Below the pieces are notes generated by a model. The model worked only from the letters and a program-made list of their open reading frames with translations, ran no database searches and had not been told where the DNA came from. From positions 3,349,501-3,413,500 of the forward strand of contig NZ_OU957226.1 of assembly GCF_918731615.1 (NCBI RefSeq): 64,000 bases of DNA, in the 5' to 3' direction. Below, one piece after another: positions 1-9,200 of this stretch (the first letter of the stretch is position 1; the number at the start of each line of letters is the position of its first letter). The stretch is from Flavobacterium sp. CECT 9288. Lineage in GTDB: Bacteria > Bacteroidota > Bacteroidia > Flavobacteriales > Flavobacteriaceae. The position numbers and the translations under genes were made by a program.

Positions 1-46
1 TTTCGAATTGTTTTTTTAGTTACTACCGTTTAAACTTGCCGCTAAC

Positions 47-913
47 TTACTCATAACTATAGCTAATTTCAGTTTTTACAATTCCGTTTGATTCTATAAG
101 AGAACACGATACTGGGAAATTTGAGGTGTTGTACTTGTACTTCCTTGTTTTTCCTAGGGCATCTACTGCGGTGGAACTAAAATTTAAAACATTGTTATTG
201 CCAATAGATTCAAACTCAAATTCTTCTTCATGAAATGAAATAATAGGTACAATAACTTTAAAATGCGTTCCAAAAATATTTTGAACTAGCAAGGCGTTTA
301 CTGAATTTTTATCATCAAAGGTGAAGTTTTTTATTTGTTTGTCACCCAATAAATCTTTGTGGCGTATGGGGTTTTCTTTAAAATAAAGGTACTCTACTTT
401 CTTAACAATTTGTTGGTTTCTGTCTCTTGTGGAACGTCTTATTATAATTCCGTTTTCAACTACATATTCTATATCGTCAACCACGGCTTGTTGCGAATTA
501 CTTTTTTTAGTAATTACCTTTACACGGGAGCCTTCATAAGCAATACTGACCGTTTTAGTCACTAATTCGCCATTTTCCTCGTACTTTTTGACAAACTTAA
601 TCAGCTGATCGTTATTATTGTACGTATAATTTATAACCTCTTTCCAGTTGCTGCCTACACGCTCTTTTACAGTCATGTCTAAGAGCTCTTTTGGGTTATA
701 AAAAAAACTTTGAATCACATCAGATGTCTTGATGTTCAATAACTTTCCATCTTTAAAAGTGTAGTTTTTATGAATGATTTCACCGTCTTTTAAATTTTTG
801 AAATTTGTCTTTACAGAGTGTATCGCTTTTAATTTAGTCTCAGTAGTACTGTTTTGACTGAACACTAGGCATGGCATAGCCATCATAAACAGGGCAATAA
901 GGTAGGTCTTCAT
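47..913 (-). CDS. Secreted protein of unknown function
   Basis: I do not recognise the family. From the chosen ATG the protein is about 288 residues and opens with a clear signal peptide (MKTYLIALFMMAMPCLVFSQ), so it is exported. The body is rich in short tyrosine/lysine strands such as INYTYNNNDQLIKFVKK and EYLYFKENP, a pattern reminiscent of beta-strand repeats in RHS/YD-like or outer-surface proteins, but no diagnostic motif is visible. An upstream in-frame start at 949 would place 12 charged residues before the signal peptide, so the start at 913 is preferred. It is a single gene: the FKBP gene upstream ends before a terminator. Confidence 0.7.
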   Translation of the reverse strand: MKTYLIALFMMAMPCLVFSQNSTTETKLKAIHSVKTNFKNLKDGEIIHKNYTFKDGKLLNIKTSDVIQSFFYNPKELLDMTVKERVGSNWKEVINYTYNNNDQLIKFVKKYEENGELVTKTVSIAYEGSRVKVITKKSNSQQAVVDDIEYVVENGIIIRRSTRDRNQQIVKKVEYLYFKENPIRHKDLLGDKQIKNFTFDDKNSVNALLVQNIFGTHFKVIVPIISFHEEEFEFESIGNNNVLNFSSTAVDALGKTRKYKYNTSNFPVSCSLIESNGIVKTEISYSYE

Positions 914-1031
914 TTGTTTTTGTTTCAATTTGGGACCCCTAAAATACAAAAACCGATGATTCTTTTGTGTTTTGATTTATATTAACCCCTATATTTTGAA
1001 GAATTAAGAAACAAAAATGTAAAATGTAAAA

Positions 1032-1067
1032 AAAAAGAGAAACGTACAGTAGCAGGTTTCTCTTTTT
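1032..1067 (-). terminator. Intrinsic terminator of the FKBP gene
   Basis: A 12-bp perfect stem (AAAAAGAGAAAC at 1032-1043 with its complement at 1056-1067) and a 12-nt loop lie about 30 bp past the FKBP stop. On the minus strand the stem is followed by a U tract (the A run at 1022-1036). Confidence 0.8.
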
Positions 1068-1093
1068 CAGGACTAGACAATGGAAAGAAATTC

Positions 1094-1555
1094 TTAATTT
1101 ATCGAGATCAACTTTACATCAAAAATCAGTACCGATCCTCCTGGAATAGGACCGTTTGAACTGCTTCCATAGCCCAAATGTGCAGGAATTAATAATATCC
1201 CGCTTCCACCTTTTTTGAAAAAAGGAATTCCTTCTGTCCAGCCTCTTATTACTTGGTTTAGACCAAAAGAAAGTCCCTCAGGTTTGCTTTCGTCAAACAC
1301 AGATCCATTTGTAAAATATCCTTTGTAGGCTACCGTAACGTTTGAGGTTGCTTTTGGCTGATCACCAGTTCCAGGCTCATTAATCACATAGTACAATCCG
1401 GTACCTGTTTTTACGGCATTCAGTTTATTTTTAGCAATATAATCTACTATTTCTTTTTCGTTTTGAGCGGTGTAGTCAATAGGTTTTGCTATTTCATTGT
1501 CTCCTAAACAAGATACAAATAAAATAGAAATGAGGGCAAGTACTATAGATTTCAT
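1094..1555 (-). CDS. FKBP-type peptidyl-prolyl cis-trans isomerase lipoprotein
   Basis: A 153-residue protein with a lipoprotein signal (MKSIVLALISILFVSC, Cys16 as the lipidation site) followed by an FKBP domain from about residue 65 to the end. Diagnostic stretches are VTVAYKGYFTNGSVFDES, QVIRGWTEGI and IPAHLGYG, which line the FKBP active site. It is expected to catalyse proline isomerisation during folding of exported proteins while anchored to a membrane. It resembles the small GldI-like lipoproteins of flavobacteria, but this sequence alone does not show it is GldI. A perfect -7 box (TATATTTG on the minus strand, plus positions 1579-1586) sits just upstream of the start. Confidence 0.9.
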   Translation of the reverse strand: MKSIVLALISILFVSCLGDNEIAKPIDYTAQNEKEIVDYIAKNKLNAVKTGTGLYYVINEPGTGDQPKATSNVTVAYKGYFTNGSVFDESKPEGLSFGLNQVIRGWTEGIPFFKKGGSGILLIPAHLGYGSSSNGPIPGGSVLIFDVKLISIN

Positions 1556-1578
1556 AGGTTTAAATTTGATTGTTGTTG

Positions 1579-1586
1579 CAAATATA
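1579..1586 (-). promoter_or_regulatory. Putative -7 promoter box for the FKBP gene
   Basis: TATATTTG on the minus strand matches the Bacteroidota -7 consensus TAnnTTTG and lies 24 bp before the ATG. No good TTTG -33 element was found at the expected distance. Confidence 0.45.
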
Positions 1587-1614
1587 GCAATTCAAGAATG
1601 AAATTTAAAAGAAA

Positions 1615-2964
1615 TCATTTTTCACCAAAAACCTGTACATCATCAACTTGAAATGTTCCGTCAAGTGCTAAATTACGCCCTGACCCTGTATACTTAAAAG
1701 CAATATTAATTTTTCCTTTGTACGCTGATAAATCAATGGCGCCGCTACCTATAAATTGGTTCCACGGCGTAGCTTGTTTGGGCAAGTTTGCAGTTAGTCG
1801 GGTCCAAGTGGCGGTGGCAACATTCAACCCATCAAAATCAGTAGAGACATAAACCTCTAATGAATTTAGTGGTGAGTCAATATCCAATCGATGTTGTGCT
1901 GCTCTAAAAGTCAGTACCTCTTTTGTATGTTGATCCATATCAATTTTAGGCGTGACTAGCCATGCAATATTAGAGTTGACCCTAGTTCCTGATATACTAA
2001 ACTCTGCAAAGCCGTTACCTGCATATAGCGCACCTTTCCAGAATAAAGAACCGGCTTGTACAAAATTACCCCAGCCTGGCAAACTTAAAGTGGAATTTTC
2101 TGGCACTTGATCAAAATTTTGAGAGAAAAAAGGAGTTGCTCTAGGAGCTGTTAATACAATATCTTTCTCTGAACGAGGCAATAACTGAAAATCATTTCCG
2201 TATTTAGTGAGTATGCCTCGAACTTTACCTCTTTTATCCGGAATTATTTTTGAGGAAAAATTAGCAAAACTACTCGTTCTTACATACACTTGATTTCCCA
2301 TTTTATCATTCAAACCCCAGTTTGTAGCACCTCCTACATTATTCGACTCCTCAAAATAGCTGCGTCCGATGGCATTCTCAACAAACTGTACCTCCGTAAA
2401 TTCTATCAAAGTGTTTAAATTTTCATCTTTAAGTAAAGCCTCCATCGTTCCTTTGCGTACAAGTTTTTCCACATTTACCGTCTCACAAGAAGCATGTAAA
2501 ACTTTCTTATAGTCATTTTGAGATAATCTTCCCACACCTCCCTGATTGTACGAATTCACAAATATGTTCCCTATACGTACCCCGCCAAAATCTATATCTG
2601 TGTACAAATCCTTGAGCTTTATATACACTTTATTCCCTACTCTATACTCTATATACAAATTTGTAGCATCAACAGGAACGCTAAAACCTAGTGCTGGAGT
2701 TGTGGCTGTTGCCAAGGTTTGAAAAGATATTGATTTAAAAAAATTCCCAGATTCGTCACTAGAGACTACATAAGCCTCGATAATATCATCATACTTGTAC
2801 TGCGTTACAATAGCATTTGCATTAGTATGAATATCCTTCACTAATTTGTTAGTGACTAAAGTAGGCTGGTTGCAGTTAAGTTTAGGTGCAGGCAATTCAT
2901 CTGGCACGCAACCACTGTATAAAACCAGCAATAGAACTATAAAAAGATAGCGTTGACATTTCAT
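1615..2964 (-). CDS. DUF5689/choice-of-anchor J lipoprotein
   Basis: A 449-residue lipoprotein (signal peptide with LVLYSGC at about residue 19). The N-terminal half (about 30-270) resembles the DUF5689 domain of Bacteroidota surface proteins (KYDDIIEAYVVSSDESGNFFKS, then VRGILTKYGNDFQLLPRSEKDI). The C-terminal half (about 280-449) looks like a choice-of-anchor J jelly-roll domain (PFFSQNFDQVPENS, WLVTPKIDMD, KINIAFKYTGSG, FQVDDVQVFG). It lies 10 bp downstream of a TonB-dependent receptor in the same direction, so the two are probably co-transcribed and act together at the outer membrane. No substrate can be inferred. No type IX secretion tail is seen. Confidence 0.8.
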   Translation of the reverse strand: MKCQRYLFIVLLLVLYSGCVPDELPAPKLNCNQPTLVTNKLVKDIHTNANAIVTQYKYDDIIEAYVVSSDESGNFFKSISFQTLATATTPALGFSVPVDATNLYIEYRVGNKVYIKLKDLYTDIDFGGVRIGNIFVNSYNQGGVGRLSQNDYKKVLHASCETVNVEKLVRKGTMEALLKDENLNTLIEFTEVQFVENAIGRSYFEESNNVGGATNWGLNDKMGNQVYVRTSSFANFSSKIIPDKRGKVRGILTKYGNDFQLLPRSEKDIVLTAPRATPFFSQNFDQVPENSTLSLPGWGNFVQAGSLFWKGALYAGNGFAEFSISGTRVNSNIAWLVTPKIDMDQHTKEVLTFRAAQHRLDIDSPLNSLEVYVSTDFDGLNVATATWTRLTANLPKQATPWNQFIGSGAIDLSAYKGKINIAFKYTGSGRNLALDGTFQVDDVQVFGEK

Positions 2965-2974
2965 GTGATTTGAA

Positions 2975-5812
2975 TTAAAAATTGATATAAAGATTTACAA
3001 AATAAGTTCGGCCATAGCCATAAAAATATTTGGGTCCAAAAGAGGGTGTACCGCTACTAACATCTTGATTGATTTCTCTAAAATTAGCATTACGGGCTTG
3101 CTCAAATCCTCCTGTTTTATAGGTTGTATTGAGCACGTTATTGATACTTGCAAAAACACCTACATTTTTACCATAAATGATCCATGATTTCCCTCCTATA
3201 ATATTTAGTAAGGTTACGGGATCAAACTTTTCTTGTCTTAATAATTGTGCTGCGCGTTCCTCTGTAGCTTCGGGAAAATTAAACCCATTAGCTGGATTTT
3301 TATAAAAAATTTCGGTTCTTAAAATAGGAGCTACATCAATGTAAGTGTTTGTTAAATAATTTACATTAGCACTTATCCACCAATACTTAGGGTCTCGATA
3401 CTCCATTCCTAATGAATAGGCTCGTTGAGGCATTCCTGCTTGTTTGTAATTTTTAAGAGATGCTTTTCCAAAATCAAAAACAGGAGCATTATTTTCTGGG
3501 GTTGCTGCAGCATCATTTGTGAGTGTAACTTTTGGATTATTATCAAAGGTATACTGGCCCACTGCAGCAGCAAATGTGGTTTTTATGGTTTGAGTCAATT
3601 GGTATTCTAAACTCAACTCTGCACCTATATTTTTCTTGTTTAATTTGGTGAGCGTTTGACTTACAAAGGCATCTGTGTTTAAAAAACCTGCACCGTCATC
3701 AAAAATTCCTTCGGCATAAAAAAACGAAATTTGAGTAGCATTTCTTAACTTTGAAAAGTAAGCTGTTGCTCTAGCTTTCCATTTTGGGGAACGGTATACA
3801 TAACTAGCATCAACGCTACTATTGGTTTCGCTTTCTATATCATTTACAATAGCGTTATTGAGTCTGGCATTGGCAAACGTATTTCTTAAAGTAGGCGCCT
3901 TTGTAGCGTGAGCTGCATTTAATACCAAAACTTGTTTACCCGAAATTTTGAAACTTAAACCCCCTTTAAATCCAAAGTTTTCAAAGGCTACTACGTCACT
4001 TTTGCCAAAAGAATTTGTCTCGTAAATACCGTTTTTGTACAAACCTTCTCGTTGATAGCTTGTTGCTGAAAATTGCTGTGCCAAATAAAAATCGACTTTA
4101 TTGTAACTGAATTTAAACTGTGTAAAAGCATCTAAAACAGTGGCTAAAAAATTAAAATTATACCCGTATTTGTCTCCTACTCCTACTTGTCTGTTGGGAT
4201 TGTTTAAATCAGATTGTGATTGATTCCCTTCATAAAAAGCATCGATATCATTAAAATAAGAACCTCCCAAAAGATCAACTAAAACCTGGGAATTATTAGA
4301 TTTCATTTTCTTGAAAGAAGCTCCGGAGTTCATAAAAATATTTTCAGATAATGCCGCGCTAACATTTGTTGTTACTGACCCTGTTTCGGCCTGTACTTGA
4401 TCTTCATATAAAACATACTTACTTCTTGTGGGTTCATAACCCGTAATATTTCCGTTTCCATCTAGAACAGTTGTTTGATTGGCTAGGTATAAAGATCTCC
4501 AGTCAAGTTGCGGATTAGCTAAAAAAGTGGCCTTGCTCTTTTCGGCATTATCAAAATCAGGAGTAAATGCACCTGAGAACTCACCTTCATCTGGTGCATA
4601 TAGTGAGGTATAAAAACTAGGCAGCTTTCTATAGTTTGTTGGATCTGGACTATTGGCGTTTTGAAAATCAATGGTGCTGTTTGCGGTAGTCCCTATTTGA
4701 TAAAAAATACTGGTGTTCCAGTTTGTTTTATCATTGATTTTAAAATAATGATTGAGCATAAAAATGGGTTCTTCAATAGTTTTAATACGAGCATTTCGTT
4801 TTTTACCCTCTTGAAAACCCCAGTAAGAATTGTATCTGGGATTGGTTAATTGCGTTACTTCATCAGTGTTTGGCGAATTTTTAGCTCTAGAATTTGGTGT
4901 GTAAAAAGCAGTAAGGTTAAGAGCATGCTGACTTCCTAACTTTTTTTCGAGACTTACAAAAAACGAATTCGAATCGTAATTTGTTCCTTCAAAATAGCCT
5001 TCTTGAGCCCAGCGTTTCCCTGCAGAAACCACATAGGCCCAACCCTTTTTACTCATACCAGACGCATGCGTAGCCATAGAGCGCCAATTGTAGTTTGTAT
5101 TGGTTCCAGAAAATGTAATTCTTGTTCCGGGTCTATAAATAGAGGCTCGAGTATTTATTTCTTGTGTTCCAAGGATTCCTCCAAAAGCATAATCAGAAGG
5201 AGCGGTTCCTAAGGTAAATTCTTGATTGCGAAGAGCATCATTTAATCCGCCCCATTCACCCCATTGTGGTCTACCATCATATATCTTATTCATAGTTACC
5301 CCATTGATCATCATCGTGGAGTGTTCACTATCTAAACCACGTACTCTAAATCGAGCTTGTCCCCAGTTAAAAGCGGCAGCTTGTAGAAAAGCGTCCCGAG
5401 ATGATTGCAGTAATCCTGAGGTACTTTCTGAGGAACTGTTATCATCATTAAAATCACTATCCATTAATGTGATAATGCTGCTTTGCAAGTCTAAAGATTG
5501 ATCGTCTTGAAGGCTAATATTTCCCAAGTCTACCATTTTTCCGGCTGTTATCTCCAGCGGATATAAGCCATCTTTATAACCTTGACTGCGAACCAAAACC
5601 AAAATAGTCCCAGGTGGAACGCCCTCAAAAACAAACTTGCCTTCCTTGTCTGTGACTTGCATCAAGGATGTGTTTTGAACACTAACTACAACAAATGGAA
5701 TGGGATTTTGAGTTTTTGAATCGATTATTTTACCAAAAAAACCAGTGCTTTCTTGTGCTTGAATGCCACTCCAAAAAAAGATAAAAAACAATAGGTAGTA
5801 CAGTTTACTCAT
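2975..5812 (-). CDS. TonB-dependent receptor with carboxypeptidase-like N-terminal domain
   Basis: From the ATG at 5812 the protein is 945 residues with signal peptide MSKLYYLLFFIFFWSGIQAQ; a start 28 codons further upstream lacks signal character. Residues about 22-105 form a carboxypeptidase-regulatory-like domain (GKIIDSKTQNPIPFVVVSVQ). The plug domain follows (FRVRGLDSEHSTMMINGVTM, then FGGILGTQEINTRAS), then a long beta-barrel ending in an aromatic strand (TYFVNLYINF). It should import a ligand across the outer membrane using TonB energy. No SusD partner is present; the neighbour downstream is a DUF5689 lipoprotein. The ligand is unknown. Confidence 0.9.
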   Translation of the reverse strand: MSKLYYLLFFIFFWSGIQAQESTGFFGKIIDSKTQNPIPFVVVSVQNTSLMQVTDKEGKFVFEGVPPGTILVLVRSQGYKDGLYPLEITAGKMVDLGNISLQDDQSLDLQSSIITLMDSDFNDDNSSSESTSGLLQSSRDAFLQAAAFNWGQARFRVRGLDSEHSTMMINGVTMNKIYDGRPQWGEWGGLNDALRNQEFTLGTAPSDYAFGGILGTQEINTRASIYRPGTRITFSGTNTNYNWRSMATHASGMSKKGWAYVVSAGKRWAQEGYFEGTNYDSNSFFVSLEKKLGSQHALNLTAFYTPNSRAKNSPNTDEVTQLTNPRYNSYWGFQEGKKRNARIKTIEEPIFMLNHYFKINDKTNWNTSIFYQIGTTANSTIDFQNANSPDPTNYRKLPSFYTSLYAPDEGEFSGAFTPDFDNAEKSKATFLANPQLDWRSLYLANQTTVLDGNGNITGYEPTRSKYVLYEDQVQAETGSVTTNVSAALSENIFMNSGASFKKMKSNNSQVLVDLLGGSYFNDIDAFYEGNQSQSDLNNPNRQVGVGDKYGYNFNFLATVLDAFTQFKFSYNKVDFYLAQQFSATSYQREGLYKNGIYETNSFGKSDVVAFENFGFKGGLSFKISGKQVLVLNAAHATKAPTLRNTFANARLNNAIVNDIESETNSSVDASYVYRSPKWKARATAYFSKLRNATQISFFYAEGIFDDGAGFLNTDAFVSQTLTKLNKKNIGAELSLEYQLTQTIKTTFAAAVGQYTFDNNPKVTLTNDAAATPENNAPVFDFGKASLKNYKQAGMPQRAYSLGMEYRDPKYWWISANVNYLTNTYIDVAPILRTEIFYKNPANGFNFPEATEERAAQLLRQEKFDPVTLLNIIGGKSWIIYGKNVGVFASINNVLNTTYKTGGFEQARNANFREINQDVSSGTPSFGPKYFYGYGRTYFVNLYINF

Positions 5813-6238
5813 AAATTCAACATCAAATAATTTAAGGTCAAAAAAACAGTAATAATAATTCAGCCATTGCACGATCAACAGCTGAATTAAAATCATTACT
5901 AGTTATTATCCTTCTGTAGGACAACAACAAAAAAATTAAATGTGAATTTTGGAAACGTGGTATAAACTTTGAAAAACGCTACAGTTTGTGTGGTATTAGC
6001 AACTGGGCGACGTACTTATTATATTGATTGAAAGAATTATAATATTAAAAGTACTAAAAAAATATTAACATATTCATTTTTATCAAAAAAAATAATATTT
6101 TTTCTGATGAAAATAAATTCTTCTGTATAGCCCTGATGGGAGTAAGTATCCTTTCCTGTCCTTTTTTTAGGACAGGAAAGATACTGCGAACAGCAGGAAT
6201 ACTGTTGCTTAAAAAAAAATTAGACTGCTCCTAAGACA
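5813..6238. other. Intergenic region with a hairpin element
   Basis: No credible gene. It contains an imperfect 16-bp inverted repeat: GTATCCTTTCCTGTCCT at 6146-6162 against AGGACAGGAAAGATAC at 6169-6184, spaced by six T. The flanks (AGCCCTGATGGGAGTAAG before, GCGAACAGCAGGAATACTG after) resemble a hairpin element I recall from other flavobacterial intergenic regions. Neither strand continues into a clear U tract, so it is not a simple terminator. Confidence 0.6.
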
Positions 6239-7450
6239 TTATTTGATTGCTTTAATTCTTGAAACCATTACGGCAATCAAAAGTCCAAAAACACCTATAA
6301 ATGCAAATGAAAAACGTAAACTAGACAACTCGGCTATGTATCCTATTATAGGTGGTCCCATTAAAAAACCAAGGAAACTTACGCTAGAAACGGTTGTTAA
6401 GGCTACACTTGGTGCAACATTAGGAGTTTTCCCGGCCACACTATAAACAGTAGGAATTATAGTTGAAACACCTAATCCTACAAACATAAACGCTATAGTT
6501 GCTGGTATCACATAAGGAAAAAATACAGCTGTAAAAAGCCCCGATGAAATGAGAATTCCGCTTACTTGTAATACTACCTTGCGTCCGAATTTTAAAATAA
6601 TGGCATCTCCTATAAAGCGTCCGCTAGCCATCATGATCATAAATGAAGTATAACCCAAGATAACAAGCGGTCCTGGAGCTTTAATCACATCTTTGAAATA
6701 AACCCCACTCCAGTCAAACATCACACCTTCACTGGCCATGCAACAAAAGCCAATGACACCGAGCCATAGCAAGGAACTATCTGGTTTTGAAAATATTTTT
6801 TTCTGTTCTGTTTGTATCTTTTCTTTGGCTTTTATCAAATATTTAAAGTTAAATAGCATCATTAAAAGTACTAGCGCAGCTACAATTATAAAATGAATAT
6901 AGGGCGTGAGTTGCAAGGACAACATGGCTAGACCTACTAATGCTCCTGTAAAACCTGCAAAACTCCACATGCCATGAAAGGAAGCCATGATGGTTCTCTT
7001 GAACAATCCTTCAGTATAAACGCCTTGTGTGTTGACCGCAATATTAGACAGGTTTCCAAAAATTCCAAAAACAAATAATCCTAATGACAATTGCCATGCG
7101 GCTGTAGCCAAACCTAAATTTGTCATGCTCACTACATACATGAATAATGCAACTATCAAAACTTTATGACTCCCAAAACGGGTGACTAGTTTACCCGAGA
7201 AAGGCATCACAATAAGTTGCCCTAGTGGCAAAGCAAACAAAATGGTTCCTAATGCTCCTTCGCTGAGATGCAACGACGTTTTGATATCTGGAATTCTACT
7301 GGCCCAGGTAGCAAAGCACAACCCCATCCCGAAGTAAAATACAGATACTGCCCAGCGTATGCGATTTAAATAAGAAACTTTTGCTTGTGTGTAACTCTTT
7401 TTTAGCTTGGCTTTAGTTCTTGTTTTTCCAAGAAATTGTAAGTCTATCAA
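6239..7450 (-). CDS. MFS transporter
   Basis: A roughly 403-residue integral membrane protein with about 12 hydrophobic segments and the MFS loop motif between helices 2 and 3 (GKLVTRFGSHKV). It resembles the fucose-permease/YbjJ-like branch of the major facilitator superfamily (FATWASRIPDIKTSLHLSEG near the N-terminus), which are inner-membrane symporters or drug exporters; the substrate is unknown. The start is uncertain: no early ATG exists and the choices are TTG codons at 7450, 7477, 7492 or 7513. The TTG at 7450 is chosen because a -7 box (TAATTTTG on the minus strand, plus 7475-7482) lies just upstream. It appears monocistronic. Confidence 0.85.
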   Translation of the reverse strand: MIDLQFLGKTRTKAKLKKSYTQAKVSYLNRIRWAVSVFYFGMGLCFATWASRIPDIKTSLHLSEGALGTILFALPLGQLIVMPFSGKLVTRFGSHKVLIVALFMYVVSMTNLGLATAAWQLSLGLFVFGIFGNLSNIAVNTQGVYTEGLFKRTIMASFHGMWSFAGFTGALVGLAMLSLQLTPYIHFIIVAALVLLMMLFNFKYLIKAKEKIQTEQKKIFSKPDSSLLWLGVIGFCCMASEGVMFDWSGVYFKDVIKAPGPLVILGYTSFMIMMASGRFIGDAIILKFGRKVVLQVSGILISSGLFTAVFFPYVIPATIAFMFVGLGVSTIIPTVYSVAGKTPNVAPSVALTTVSSVSFLGFLMGPPIIGYIAELSSLRFSFAFIGVFGLLIAVMVSRIKAIK

Positions 7451-7474
7451 AATGATTGTTTTTAATTTTAAGGC

Positions 7475-7482
7475 CAAAATTA
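7475..7482 (-). promoter_or_regulatory. Putative -7 promoter box for the MFS gene
   Basis: TAATTTTG on the minus strand fits TAnnTTTG. If used, transcription would begin near 7468 and exclude the longest possible MFS start codons. Confidence 0.4.
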
Positions 7483-7626
7483 CAAAAAGCAATGATTGGC
7501 TGTGTTGAAACAACCTATTTGAAAAAAATTACAACGTTATTGTTTATAAATTCAAGTACATCAACATCGCTTATTGAAAATATAACGAACGTTTTAATTG
7601 ATGAAATGAAAGTTAAAAAAGATTTA

Positions 7627-8667
7627 CTACAAATCAATTACTCTTTTCTGGGCATTGCTTTGTAGTGCCGCTTCAATAATTTGAATGACCTGCACGCCCT
7701 CTTGTGCGGTGACTGGTTCTGGACTATTATTTACAATTGAATGGTACACGCCGTCAAAAAAATCAAAGTAATTACCTTGAAGCGTAGGTACAATTTCCCG
7801 AATAATTTCTCCATTAATTTCGGAATGTAACAAACCTTGTTTTTCAATTGGCTCCGTTCCCCAAGTTTCTAAATTTGGTTTGTATTCTAATTTTAGTTCG
7901 TCTTCCTGTACATCACCGCGCGGTTTTAAAAAAGACCCTTTTTCGCCATGAATAACATAAGCAGGATTGGCTTCCCGAACAAAAAATCCAGCTTTTAGAC
8001 GCACTCTAAAATTAGCATAATAAAGCAACAGATCAATATAATCATCAACTAAGGAATATTCTCTCGTAATGCGGATATCAGCAAAAACCGAATTTGGCAA
8101 ACCAAACAAACACAATGCTTGATCAATAATGTGAGGCCCTAAATCCTTGAGAATTCCTGATCCATCAGAAACTATTTCTTTGTGTAACTTTGGACTCAAA
8201 AGCGGATTGTACCGATCAAAATGAATCTCAGCCTCTACGATTTTACCCAATACTTTATCTGAAATAATTTGTTGAACGGTTTTAAAATCACTGTCCCAAC
8301 GCCTATTTTGAAAAACAGACAATTTAACATTTTTATCTTTGGCAATAGCCATAAGCTCCTTTGCTTGAGCAACTGTTGTCGTAAAAGCTTTCTCTACAAT
8401 AGCATGTTTTCCTGCCTCTAGCACTTGTTTTGCATATTGATAATGCGTGGCCACAGGCGTATTCACAACAACTAAATCTATATCATCTTGTAAAACCTCC
8501 GCTAGTGAAGCATAGCTTTTTAAAGCTGGGAAATCTTGGTGTAGTAATTTTTTACTGCGTTCCCAAGAACCAATAAGATCAAATCCTGGATGAAAATTTA
8601 AAAAAGGAGCATGAAATACTTTGCCTGACATTCCGTAAGACAATAAAGCTGTTTTTATTTTTTGCAT
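7627..8667 (-). CDS. Gfo/Idh/MocA family oxidoreductase
   Basis: A 346-residue cytosolic dehydrogenase. The N-terminal Rossmann fold carries an SYGMSGKVFHAPFL nucleotide-binding loop, followed by LVVVNTPVATHYQYAKQVLEAGKHAIVEKAF, where the lysine of the EK motif is the usual catalytic residue. The C-terminal domain (about 125-346) includes SGILKDLGPHIIDQALCLFG, typical of YdgJ/YceM-like members. The family oxidises or reduces sugars, inositols or related polyols with NAD(P); the substrate is not predictable. The gene stands alone, with the 97-bp repeat array immediately upstream. Confidence 0.9.
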   Translation of the reverse strand: MQKIKTALLSYGMSGKVFHAPFLNFHPGFDLIGSWERSKKLLHQDFPALKSYASLAEVLQDDIDLVVVNTPVATHYQYAKQVLEAGKHAIVEKAFTTTVAQAKELMAIAKDKNVKLSVFQNRRWDSDFKTVQQIISDKVLGKIVEAEIHFDRYNPLLSPKLHKEIVSDGSGILKDLGPHIIDQALCLFGLPNSVFADIRITREYSLVDDYIDLLLYYANFRVRLKAGFFVREANPAYVIHGEKGSFLKPRGDVQEDELKLEYKPNLETWGTEPIEKQGLLHSEINGEIIREIVPTLQGNYFDFFDGVYHSIVNNSPEPVTAQEGVQVIQIIEAALQSNAQKRVIDL

Positions 8668-8760
8668 AGTGTTTTTTTTGAAATTTATGCTACGGTTTTT
8701 TAAACATATAAGATTTTAAGATTTGTAATTCTAGCAACAACCTTAATTTTTTTTTAATTT

Positions 8761-9198
8761 CTTAATGGTTTAAAAAATATTGAAACACATAAGTCATATA
8801 AGTTCATATAAGATTCGTAAAACCAAAACTAGCAACTACCTTAACTTTTCTTAATTCCTTAATGGTTTAAAAAATATTGAAACACATAAGTCATATAAGT
8901 TCATATAAGATTCGTAAAACCAAAACTAGCAACTACCTTAACTTTTCTTAATTCCTTAATGGTTTAAAAAATATTGAAACACATAAGTCATATAAGTTCA
9001 TATAAGATTCGTAAAACCAAAACTAGCAACTACCTTAACTTTTCTTAATTCCTTAATGGTTTAAAAAATATTGAAACATATAAGTCATATAAGATCTTCA
9101 AATAAATACGACAAAAGCGAACTATCAAAAACTTAATTTTCTTAATACCTTAATGGTTTAAAAAAAAAGAAAACTTATATGACTTATATGTTTCAAAA
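8761..9198. repeat. 97-bp tandem repeat array (about 4.5 copies)
   Basis: The marker CTTAATGGTTTAAAAAA starts at 8761, 8858, 8955, 9052 and 9149, exactly 97 bp apart. The middle copies are almost identical; the edge copies are diverged. Each unit holds CTTAATGGTTTAAAA, then GAAACACATAAGTCATATAAG, then a variable part, then AACTTTTCTTAATTC. No ORF runs through it. It fills the gap between the Gfo/Idh/MocA start and the NamA-like stop. The last unit ends in an inverted copy of the ATATAAG module: arms of 21 bp at 9073-9093 and 9174-9194 are perfect complements. Confidence 0.95.
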
Positions 9199-9200
9199 CC

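Noticed and set aside
5226..5501. 91-residue ORF antisense to the TonB-dependent receptor
   Set aside because: It is an opposite-strand shadow of a long, well-supported gene.
6146..6184. Hairpin considered as an MFS terminator
   Set aside because: There is no U tract after the stem on the minus strand.
7456..7665. 69-residue rightward ORF between the MFS and oxidoreductase genes
   Set aside because: It overlaps both flanking genes antisense and contains low-complexity sequence.
8761..9198. 97-bp array considered as a CRISPR array
   Set aside because: The unit is a long continuous tandem copy without unique spacers, and no cas gene is present.
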